In this document: piece after piece, positions 1 through 7,444 of the stretch
How the letters are laid out: every line of letters starts with the position of its first letter
Numbering within the stretch: the first letter of the stretch is position 1
NCBI GenBank assembly: GCA_039105265.1
Contig: JAPFFF010000005.1
Coordinates: forward strand, 6,867,501 to 6,931,500
DNA: 64,000 bases
From: Tritrichomonas musculus
Taxonomy: Eukaryota > Parabasalia > Tritrichomonadida > Tritrichomonadidae
Reading direction: 5' to 3'
The notes under the pieces: model-generated
Database searches by the model: none
What the model was told of the DNA's origin: nothing
The model's input: the letters and a program-made list of their open reading frames with translations, nothing else
Position numbers and translations under genes: made by a program

Positions 1-225
1 AGCAACATCATCAAAGCAATACTACATGTTAGTGAGGTTGAAGTACAACTTAATGAAGATGTTGGATGTTGTGCAACTAAGAGCAATCCAATAAGAAAAA
101 TAGATGCTATTAAGATTATTAAAGATAATGGAGAGGTAGTCATTGACTTGAAACAAGTATATAATAAAGAATATAATGAGCTTGTTAATAATTATCATGT
201 ATGCTTAAAATATTGCATAGTATAA
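1..225 (+). CDS. Small conserved Polinton protein, C-terminal end only
   Basis: The frame is open from the first base to a TAA at 223-225. The peptide contains EDVGCCATKSNPIRKIDAIK and then VYNKEYNELVNNYH. The same protein occurs at 27720-28241 on the minus strand (P2) and in full at 53430-53936 (P3, 168 aa), so it is a conserved Polinton gene lying just downstream of the capsid block. The P3 copy suggests a C-terminal domain of about 75 residues with a CC pair and a predicted helical end. I do not recognise the function. Its placement between capsid genes and replication genes in all three copies suggests a core role, but that is inference. Confidence 0.7.
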   Translation, partial: SNIIKAILHVSEVEVQLNEDVGCCATKSNPIRKIDAIKIIKDNGEVVIDLKQVYNKEYNELVNNYHVCLKYCIV

Positions 226-278
226 AAAAAGACATATATAAAAAAAACTTAAAATTAGAAGTAATTATTTTTTTACTC

Positions 279-650
279 TTACTCCTTGTCTTTTGGAGAT
301 GAAGCTTCTTGTTCATCTTCATCATCTTCTTCTTGTGTCTCTTGCGAGTCAGGCACTATAGGCACGTGAAAGCCAATAGATTTTGGTGTTGTAGATTGAG
401 GAATCTTTTTATGAAAAACCTCGCAGGTAGTGAGATTCATTTGAGTAAGTGCTTCAGCAATCTTGTTCATGTTTGCTTGTATCAAAGGGTCATAGATGGT
501 GCAGACATTAGATGATGTCGAGTTTATTATTTTTTGGTTGAACAGAAATATCACCTCTTTAATAGCATTGGCTATTTCAACATGAGCATTTTTGATAGCT
601 AGCTTTTGCTGTTTTTGGAATTCTTTGAAGTCATTTCCAGAACGCGACAT
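279..650 (-). CDS. Polinton 123-aa protein with acidic tail
   Basis: The protein starts MSRSGNDFKEFQKQQKLAIK, has a predicted helical centre and ends in a strongly acidic, Ser/Glu-rich tail (EEDDEDEQEASSPKDKE). A close copy lies at 20570-20872 in P2. The start is set by an initiator-like TCATTTT a few bases upstream on the minus strand. It is transcribed away from the bZIP-like gene at 727, with a 76-bp shared promoter. In P3 the same slot is occupied by an SF3 helicase instead. No known domain was recognised; an acidic-tailed DNA- or protein-binding accessory factor is only a guess. Confidence 0.6.
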   Translation of the reverse strand: MSRSGNDFKEFQKQQKLAIKNAHVEIANAIKEVIFLFNQKIINSTSSNVCTIYDPLIQANMNKIAEALTQMNLTTCEVFHKKIPQSTTPKSIGFHVPIVPDSQETQEEDDEDEQEASSPKDKE

Positions 651-726
651 TTTAAAAAATGAAGTGATTTTGTTTGCGAATATTCAATTTTCAAAAATAA
701 TTCAATTTTTTTTCTCGAATGAAATC
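651..726. promoter_or_regulatory. Short divergent promoter between two Polinton genes
   Basis: The start codons at 650 (minus) and 727 (plus) are separated by 76 AT-rich bases. Initiator-like TCA motifs face both ways: TCATTTT on the minus strand next to the 123-aa gene, and TCAATTTTTTT near 690-710 on the plus strand. The corresponding stretch in P2 (20494-20569) is nearly the same, so spacing and motifs are retained. Trichomonad genes are known to use a TCA+1Y(T/A) initiator close to the start codon, and that is the basis for the call. Confidence 0.5.
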
Positions 727-1017
727 ATGAGCCAAAATTTAGATTTGGGTGAGTTCAAGGAAACAGCTATCATCAAGAAGTTGAAGAAGTCCAAGAGTAA
801 CAACAACCTCAAAAATATTGATACTGCAAAAACTGAAACAACAGAAAAACGTGGTAGAAAGCAAAAGTATGCAACAGTTGAAGAACGAAATGAAGCACGT
901 AAACAACAGCAAAAGGCATATCGTGAAAGAAAGAAAAGAGAAGTACAAAGTATGAAGGAAAAAATAATGTTGTATGAAAGCAAAAAGGTAGCTTATGAGG
1001 AAAAAGGTAGCTTATGA
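727..1017 (+). CDS. bZIP-like basic-region protein of Polinton P1
   Basis: The start at 727 gives MSQNLDLGEFKETAIIKKLK. A relative at 55752 in P3 starts MARRLNFSEFNETDIIRSSE, which supports this start. After a Lys-rich stretch comes RNEARKQQQKAYRERKKREV (about residues 58-77), close to the QRAYRERK core of fungal Yap-type bZIP basic regions, and then a helical stretch with few leucines. The usual Asn of the bZIP signature is not obvious and the zipper is weak. The frame runs into the 19-bp repeat array, where it ends. It may be a DNA-binding regulator or a nucleic-acid packaging protein. A second copy is at 20217-20493. Confidence 0.55.
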   Translation: MSQNLDLGEFKETAIIKKLKKSKSNNNLKNIDTAKTETTEKRGRKQKYATVEERNEARKQQQKAYRERKKREVQSMKEKIMLYESKKVAYEEKGSL

Positions 1018-1250
1018 GGAAAAAGGTAGCTTATGAGGAAAAAGGTAGCTTATGAGGAAAAAGGTAGCTTATGAGGAAAAAGGTAGCTTATGAGGAAAAA
1101 AGGTAGCTTATGAGGAAAAAGGTAGCTTATGAGGAAAAAGGTAGCTTATGAGGAAAAAGGTAGCTTATGAGGAAAAAGGTAGCTTATGAGGAAAAAGGTA
1201 GCTTATGAGGAAAAAGGTAGCTTATGAGGAAAAAGGTAGCTTATGAGGAA
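982..1250. repeat. 19-bp minisatellite, about 14 copies
   Basis: The unit AAAAAGGTAGCTTATGAGG repeats about 14 times almost without change; one unit carries an extra A. Nineteen is not a multiple of three, so the array shifts the reading frame at every unit. The first unit is the end of the bZIP-like gene (KKVAYEE). The P2 copy has only about two diverged units at the matching place, and P3 has an unrelated 37-bp repeat there, so this is a hypervariable spot. Confidence 0.95.
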
Positions 1251-1286
1251 AAACATGTAGTTAAAAAAAAAACTTTTTTTTTTTAG

Positions 1287-1712
1287 TTATTCATTTTTCT
1301 TGTAGTACATTGTGATGAACTTCTTGTTTCTTTTCACTTTCTTATGTGTAAAGTGTCTCTTTGTTCCATCGAGATGCCCGAAACCAAGTCGAGTAATAGA
1401 TAGTTCATGACCAAAGAACATGTTGTACAAGTTAACAATGTCTCTTGCAGGATAACAATCTTTCTCGAGGTTGTCAAACCATTCATCATACCTCTTTTTT
1501 TGTTTTGCTCGAAGTCGATGTGCATCATTTTCAAGAGCATGAGCATAATTTTCACACATCGTTCTTAAATTTGATGTATCATCTTCAACTTTTAGTTGAG
1601 ATATTTTTTTCGACATGTTTATATTAATTTTGTAGTCGAATGAATCATGATCTTTAGGAGGTGTTTGTTTTTGTAAAATATCTTCTATTTTATCTTCTTC
1701 TTCATTCATCAT
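1287..1712 (-). CDS. Conserved Polinton 141-aa protein
   Basis: The N-terminus is acidic (MMNEEEDKIEDILQ), the middle is helical, and the C-terminal half holds the best conserved part (YDEWFDNLEKD, ARDIVNLYNMFFG, LGFG) before a very basic end (KKVKRNKKF). A remnant with the same spacing of aromatic and YN-FF positions lies at 56059-56285 in P3 (FQKFYRSLKYD, DLRDKYNNFFN, GLGQ). It is therefore a core Polinton gene, in the same strand and order relative to the bZIP-like gene. Function is not recognised. The basic C-terminus suggests nucleic-acid contact, which is inference. Confidence 0.6.
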   Translation of the reverse strand: MMNEEEDKIEDILQKQTPPKDHDSFDYKININMSKKISQLKVEDDTSNLRTMCENYAHALENDAHRLRAKQKKRYDEWFDNLEKDCYPARDIVNLYNMFFGHELSITRLGFGHLDGTKRHFTHKKVKRNKKFITMYYKKNE

Positions 1713-1902
1713 TAATAAAATAATAGTGATATTAATAAATATATTTTTTTAAAATTTCAATATATTTTATTTTTTTTAATTCAATTTTTGAATTTTTATA
1801 GTGTATATAACTTTTTCAAAGAAAAATATCCACCTTCGAGTTTTTCTACGAAATTTAAAATTTAGTGATATCAACTAGAAAATAGATCATTTTTATACTT
1901 GT

Positions 1903-3342
1903 ATGTCATACAACTACAGCTCAGACAGCGATGTTAGTCTATTTGACTCGATCGAGCAATCGGGTCAACAAGCTCCACCATCAGATCCGCCATCAGCTCC
2001 ACCCACAGAAGTTTGGCTCAAGAACATGACCCCAGAACAACTCGAATCCATGCGACAGTTCATCATGAAGCAGCAAGAAGAAGCAGCAGCTAGATTAAAG
2101 AAGAAGCAGCAAGAAGAAGAAGCAGCTAGATTGAAGAAGAAGCAAGAAGAAGAAGAAGCAGCTAGATTGAAGAAGAAGCAAGAAGAAGAAGAAGCAGCTC
2201 GATTGAAGAAGCAACAAGAAGAAGAAGCAGCTAGATTGAAGAAGCAGCAAGAAGAAGAAGCAAGAAGGAAGAAGAAGCAAGAAGAAGAAGCATTAGCAAG
2301 ATTGAAGCAAGAAGACGATGCAAGAAGGAAGAATCCATATGTTCCAATTTCAAATAAAGTCTTTCCACCACCTCGCTCATATAATATAATACAAGTTCCT
2401 CCACCTCCTCCACCTCCATCTAATCAACAAATACCGCCACCTCCAAGTGTTCTTGCTAGACCATCTTCATTTGCCGAGAAACAAAAATTCGGTTCCAATC
2501 CAAAAGAAGAAACAAAGATAGAAGGAGAAGAAGAAGTTGATCATGAACAAGAACAAGAACCAGTTCACAGAGAACCATATAAGCCACCGAAAAGTGTTCA
2601 TGATATGAAATCCAATAGTGATTATAAGGAGGATAATGTTCGTCCATTCGACTTTCGAGAAGAAATGGAACAATTAATAGAAGAAAATGAAAACTTGAAA
2701 GAACGATTAACGAAGTTGGAGGAGAAAATGACTGGTGTAGAATATAACATTCAAGACATAAATCACAATGCTGAAGAACTCAGGAAAGACATTGATGATA
2801 ACGACGAATACGCACTCGAGCTGATGAAATTGGAACTTGCTCCAAAAAAGGTGGCGAAGTACATTAACAAAATTCACGATCTAAAGAAGGACGTGGCGGA
2901 TCTGAAAAATGCTCAACAAGCTGGTCCTCCAACAGATGATGCATTTGCTGAAAAGTTGGCAAGATCGAGATTGATGATGGTAGAAGTTGATTATCTTCGA
3001 AACATGATGGACGCTATTGAATCATATGACAAGAAAAAAGCACCAGAGATGATAAACGTGTTCAAGTCCTATGGATGGAAGTTGTCCAATTGCATTTATC
3101 ATCTTCGACCATACTTATCACCAGAAGAGAAAGAGAAGTTGGACAAAGCATGCAGCTTCGAGAGAAAAGGAAAGAAGCAATCACCGAAGCAAGTGCTGAA
3201 TGCCATTAAGCAATTTGGTGAATCAATGGAGAAGAACGAAATTGAACGGAACTCTGACTCGAAGTCGAAAGGACATGAGTTCCAATATCATTTTCCATAT
3301 CTCGAAGATAATGTCGTTGATGATGATGATTACCCCCAATAA
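1903..3342 (+). CDS. Coiled-coil protein with Glu/Lys heptad repeats and polyproline
   Basis: The 479-aa protein begins MSYNYSSDSDVSLFDSIEQS. Residues about 50-140 are seven or more repeats of (K)QEEEAARLKK, a single charged alpha helix. A Pro-rich segment (PPPPPPPSNQQIPPPPS) follows near 165-185, then an acidic linker, then a second coiled coil (about 250-340) and a compact C-terminal domain of about 120 residues. An initiator-like TCATTTT sits about 15 bases upstream of the ATG. A related broken copy lies at 19255-20193 in P2. It precedes PolB on the same strand. A scaffold or terminal-protein-like role would fit its position, but no family was recognised. Confidence 0.65.
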   Translation: MSYNYSSDSDVSLFDSIEQSGQQAPPSDPPSAPPTEVWLKNMTPEQLESMRQFIMKQQEEAAARLKKKQQEEEAARLKKKQEEEEAARLKKKQEEEEAARLKKQQEEEAARLKKQQEEEARRKKKQEEEALARLKQEDDARRKNPYVPISNKVFPPPRSYNIIQVPPPPPPPSNQQIPPPPSVLARPSSFAEKQKFGSNPKEETKIEGEEEVDHEQEQEPVHREPYKPPKSVHDMKSNSDYKEDNVRPFDFREEMEQLIEENENLKERLTKLEEKMTGVEYNIQDINHNAEELRKDIDDNDEYALELMKLELAPKKVAKYINKIHDLKKDVADLKNAQQAGPPTDDAFAEKLARSRLMMVEVDYLRNMMDAIESYDKKKAPEMINVFKSYGWKLSNCIYHLRPYLSPEEKEKLDKACSFERKGKKQSPKQVLNAIKQFGESMEKNEIERNSDSKSKGHEFQYHFPYLEDNVVDDDDYPQ

Positions 3343-3400
3343 GATAGGTCATAACTAAAAAATAATTTTTTAACTTTTTCTTTGTTTTTATTTTTATCGT

Positions 3401-3406
3401 TTCACT
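3401..3406 (+). promoter_or_regulatory. Initiator-like TCACTT before the polymerase
   Basis: TCACTT lies about 20 bases before the ATG at 3424 and fits the trichomonad initiator TCAYTW. The same motif at the same distance is kept in P2 (minus strand, near 19190). It supports 3424 rather than the in-frame ATG at 3382 as the real start. Confidence 0.45.
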
Positions 3407-3423
3407 TTTATTTTAGGTTAAAC

Positions 3424-6400
3424 ATGAACAAGGACATTGAAGATAATTTTTTAGATGCTATTGGAGATGTCTATGCTGATACAAAATCACAGTTTCGTCG
3501 TGAATATAATCGACGTGCAAAACAATACCAAAAGAAAGACAAATTTAAAGAAGAAATGAGGAAGCTCATGATTCCTGCAGGACAAGGTATTGGTTTTGCT
3601 ACAGACATCAATCAAGATGAAGATAAGAGGTACGCATTTACGGAAGCACTACGACAGATACATAAAAAGAAAAATGTTGGAAGACCTATTGTTAAAGCAA
3701 TTGCACTTGATGGAACTTATAAGTACTTCACACTCAGTGATAAGCACAACATCGAAAGTACATTAGGACATATAACAGGAGAACTTGATTTAAGTGAAGA
3801 CCAATCAGACACTAATCCATATATCTCAAACATGTTCATTCCAGTTCGATATGAGGTACAATTTATTGACATGAACAAAACAAATGATGGTGTTCATTTT
3901 AGAACCAAGATGCAAGATATGGATACTCATGAAATCTATGATGATGAAGTCGAAATTGATGAAGACTATCGAAATACACCAGAAGGTAGTTTTTTCCCAT
4001 ACATCAATCTATCACCTATAGACTTATCTACATACCAAATCTTTCATGAGGTAAGGAAAGAGAACTACAGAGATAATTGTTTTGTATATGCTTGTATACA
4101 ATCAGGTGTGTTCACTGATGATGAAATAGATGACTTACGATTTTTTGTTCAAACAAGAGCCATACCTAATAACAAGATAGAAGAAGTAGCTAAAAAGTTC
4201 AAGTGCAATTTTAGTATCATTAGAATTGTTGAACAACCTGATAAATACAAGTATGAAACAAGAATCAACACCAGAAAGAAAAAATGGTCTGTTGATTTTA
4301 AAAGAGAAGTTAACCTGATATTGTTCAAAGACCATTATATGCTCAACAGGAAAATACCTTGTACATTATTCTACCTTCAACACTATGAAGAACTTGATAG
4401 AACATTTGCATATATGCCTTTTGACAAAAGATGTATGATAGCAAGATTGGAGAAAAATGGAAAGACTGTCAAAGACTATAAACATGAAGGAATCAAACCA
4501 ATAACCTTTTTCCAAAAGATGTTTGAGTTACATCTATTTGAAGAAATCAAAGCATGCGAAATGGATATTATCAACACAACTGAATATGAACATGTTAATG
4601 ACTATGTAAGTCTCGAATATAATGCAGAACATAGTACAAGACTCATTGAGAATAATAAAAAGAAACAAAATACATGGTCAAGGATTTATTATAGTGACTT
4701 CGAAACAAACTCGACAGTCAGTCCACATATACCATATCTCAATTGTACTATCTTTCGAGATGGTGCCAACATACATAAAATATCTATTCAAGGTGAAGAT
4801 TGTGGACAGAAGCTCTTGAATTATTTATGGAGTGGCTCATTAACATATTTTCATAACCTCAAGTATGATGCATGTTTTTTCATTAACACACCTGGATGGG
4901 ATACACAGATAACAGAACGAAGTGGAACTGTGTTGCAAATCATCATGACATTATTCGAAGAAGGTACAAGGAAAGTCAAAAAGCGATTAACATTCAGGAA
5001 CTCATATAGTATAATACCTCAAGCATTAAGTAAATTTGCTACAATGTTCAACCTCAATGTTCACAAGGAAGTCATGGCATATAAGCTATATACACAAGAG
5101 AACATTCAAAGAAGAATTGTTGATGCTACTGAGTTCCAACAGCAATACATCGATGAAAATGCAGATAAGTTATCGAAAGCACAACTTGATGCAAACTGCA
5201 AGCAGATTATCGAAAATGCAAAAATCGCAAATTGCTATAATGATGGCAAAATCGACATCATTAAATATGCCATCTTCTATTGTTTCAAGGACTGTATTGT
5301 TTTGATGAAGGGAATGGAAAAATTTAATGAAGACCTGAAAGCAGTCTTTAAAGAGACAAAGACAGATATGTATGGTGTTCATGATTTTATATCTATAAGT
5401 GCTATTGGATACTGCTTTGCCAAGAAATATGGTTGCTTTGATGGATGTTATGAACTATCAGGTAAGTGTCAAGACTTCATACAACGATGTGTCTCTGGTG
5501 GAAGAACAATGACAGCAGGTAATGAAAAGCAATACATCGAAGGAAAGATACAAGACTTTGATGCAGTTAGCTTATATCCATCTGCAATGTATGTTATGGA
5601 TGGTATACCATTAGGAAGACCTAAAGTAATATCACAAGGTACAACACATGAACAACTTATGCAATATGATACATTCTTTATCGAAGTCAACATCAAGAAA
5701 CTCGAATGTAAATCAAAAGAGCCATATAAATTTGGACAAGTATTTACAAGGAATGAAGCAGGTAGTAAAATATTCGGCAATTTCCTTGTTGACCATTATT
5801 ATATCGATAAAGTAGGTCTCATGGACTTGTTCGAATTTTATGATGTTGAATATGAGTTAATACGTGGCTATTACTTTGATGAAGGATTTAACAAGAAAAT
5901 CAATGAGTTCATTGAGAAGCTCTTTAATCTCAGGGCAAGTTATAAAAAGCAAAAGAACCCTCTTGAACAAACAATAAAGCTCCTCCTCAACTCCATATAT
6001 GGCAAGTCAATATTGAAAGCAACAAAGACTGAAACCAAGACAGTACCAAAAAGCCAACTATACAAGTACCTATGGAGGAACTACAACTTTATCAAGGAGG
6101 TTGTTGAAGATGCTAATATTGATAAGTGCTATGTCAAGAAGTTGAAACCAATTAATGACCATTTCAACCTACCTCAATTTGGTGCAAGCGTTCTCTCTTG
6201 GAGTAAGCACTTAATGAACAGGGTTATGGCTACAGCTGAGCAAGCAGGTATACCTATCTTTTATCAAGATACTGATAGTATGCATGTACTTGAAAAAGAT
6301 GTACCAAGGATAGCTGACTTATTCCAGTTCAAGTATCATCAACCTCTTATTGGAAAAAATATGTGTCAGTTTCATAATGACTTTGATGAGTTCGAAGGTA

Positions 6401-6699
6401 GTCAGGGAGAAATACACTCAAGAAAACTCATTGCACTTGGTAAAAAGAGCTACCTCGATATCTTGGTTGATGAACAAGGAAATGAAGGATATCATATTAG
6501 ACTCAAAGGAATTCCAAAACAAGTTATTCTCAACAAGTGCAAAAGGATGGATATCTCAGTTGAAGAGCTTTTTGAAAGAATGCATGAAGGAGAAAGCATG
6601 ACATTTGATTTGTTGGATGGTTCGAATGCATTCAGGAAGTCAAAGACATTTCAACAAACCAACCTACCCAAATTTGCACGTACTCTTAGGTTTACGTAG
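3424..6699 (+). CDS. polB: Protein-primed family B DNA polymerase (pPolB)
   Basis: This enzyme copies the linear element from a protein primer. Residues below are counted from the in-frame ATG at 3382. Exonuclease motifs are SDFETN (about 439), FHNLKYDACFF (about 490) and YCFKD (about 633). Polymerase motif A is DFDAVSLYPSAM (about 725), motif B LLLNSIYGKS (about 867) and motif C YQDTDS (about 961). All are in the expected order and the gene looks whole. Upstream of the exonuclease, NYRDNCFVYA (about 225) and LFKDHYML (about 315) resemble the Cys and His boxes of a papain/OTU-like fold, seen fused to some Polinton polymerases; that part is inference. It overlaps the convergent gene at 6692-7441 by 8 bp. 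Confidence 0.93.
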   Translation: MNKDIEDNFLDAIGDVYADTKSQFRREYNRRAKQYQKKDKFKEEMRKLMIPAGQGIGFATDINQDEDKRYAFTEALRQIHKKKNVGRPIVKAIALDGTYKYFTLSDKHNIESTLGHITGELDLSEDQSDTNPYISNMFIPVRYEVQFIDMNKTNDGVHFRTKMQDMDTHEIYDDEVEIDEDYRNTPEGSFFPYINLSPIDLSTYQIFHEVRKENYRDNCFVYACIQSGVFTDDEIDDLRFFVQTRAIPNNKIEEVAKKFKCNFSIIRIVEQPDKYKYETRINTRKKKWSVDFKREVNLILFKDHYMLNRKIPCTLFYLQHYEELDRTFAYMPFDKRCMIARLEKNGKTVKDYKHEGIKPITFFQKMFELHLFEEIKACEMDIINTTEYEHVNDYVSLEYNAEHSTRLIENNKKKQNTWSRIYYSDFETNSTVSPHIPYLNCTIFRDGANIHKISIQGEDCGQKLLNYLWSGSLTYFHNLKYDACFFINTPGWDTQITERSGTVLQIIMTLFEEGTRKVKKRLTFRNSYSIIPQALSKFATMFNLNVHKEVMAYKLYTQENIQRRIVDATEFQQQYIDENADKLSKAQLDANCKQIIENAKIANCYNDGKIDIIKYAIFYCFKDCIVLMKGMEKFNEDLKAVFKETKTDMYGVHDFISISAIGYCFAKKYGCFDGCYELSGKCQDFIQRCVSGGRTMTAGNEKQYIEGKIQDFDAVSLYPSAMYVMDGIPLGRPKVISQGTTHEQLMQYDTFFIEVNIKKLECKSKEPYKFGQVFTRNEAGSKIFGNFLVDHYYIDKVGLMDLFEFYDVEYELIRGYYFDEGFNKKINEFIEKLFNLRASYKKQKNPLEQTIKLLLNSIYGKSILKATKTETKTVPKSQLYKYLWRNYNFIKEVVEDANIDKCYVKKLKPINDHFNLPQFGASVLSWSKHLMNRVMATAEQAGIPIFYQDTDSMHVLEKDVPRIADLFQFKYHQPLIGKNMCQFHNDFDEFEGSQGEIHSRKLIALGKKSYLDILVDEQGNEGYHIRLKGIPKQVILNKCKRMDISVEELFERMHEGESMTFDLLDGSNAFRKSKTFQQTNLPKFARTLRFT

Positions 6700-7441
6700 T
6701 TAACACATCATTGACATCAGTCGAGTTAGATGGTTTAATTTTGATAGTTATGAACAAAGGACTTTTTAACAATATCGGCTGGTATTGAAAATCTACTAAA
6801 CTTAATTCTAAAAACTTTAATGAATCTGTATATGTTTTTATTTTTAATGGTTTACTTTCAGTTTCGAAATCATATATAAGTGGTTTATTATCTAAAGTGA
6901 ATGTATTTATACTACCAATGACTGAAGGTGTATATTGTTGTTCACCTATATTCGAGTATATGGCATTACCTTGTAGAGATACTAGATACAACTTAGTATG
7001 ATTTAATATTGGGATGTCTTTAATATTATATGTTGCATTTGATGGTAACACAATAGGCAATGAAGTATTATATAAACCAGTTAATAAAGCAGCCCTATGG
7101 GAAATAGAGGTTATTGTTAACGGTGTTTGTGTCTTTATTGTAAATGTACGAGTATTATCATTATATTTAAAAGATACCTCCGCAAGCGGATTTAAAAGTG
7201 CTTCTATTTGCTTGATGGTATAATTATATCTATCTTCGAATTTAAGCTTGAATGGAATACTGTTATGTGTAAACTCTATATAATCATCTTTCGTACTCAA
7301 CATAATATTACTTATTGTATTAATTGAAGATACAAAATATTTAATATATTTACACTTCCATGGTATATCCAAATTGATAGATACCTTATTATATTCATCA
7401 GCATTTGTACTCTGCACTGATACTAACATTTTATAATTCAT
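6692..7441 (-). CDS. Probable penton-like minor capsid protein
   Basis: The 249-aa protein is rich in beta-strand-like alternation and ends LELSLVDFQYQPILLKSPLF followed by ITIKIKPS. That resembles the last strands of the single jelly-roll minor capsid (penton) proteins of Polintons. It contains no transmembrane segment. Its 3' end overlaps the polymerase by 8 bp, and its start codon is only 3 bp from the start of the divergent fibre-like gene at 7445. The structural call rests on predicted fold and context, so it is moderate. Confidence 0.5.
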   Translation of the reverse strand: MNYKMLVSVQSTNADEYNKVSINLDIPWKCKYIKYFVSSINTISNIMLSTKDDYIEFTHNSIPFKLKFEDRYNYTIKQIEALLNPLAEVSFKYNDNTRTFTIKTQTPLTITSISHRAALLTGLYNTSLPIVLPSNATYNIKDIPILNHTKLYLVSLQGNAIYSNIGEQQYTPSVIGSINTFTLDNKPLIYDFETESKPLKIKTYTDSLKFLELSLVDFQYQPILLKSPLFITIKIKPSNSTDVNDVLTT

Positions 7442-7444
7442 AAA

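Noticed and set aside
982-1250. 19-bp array as a CRISPR-like array
   Set aside because: Units are directly adjacent without spacers, so it is a minisatellite.
2095-2280. Minus-strand Leu/Phe/Cys-rich frames opposite the coiled-coil gene
   Set aside because: Antisense image of the GAAGAAGAAGC repeats.
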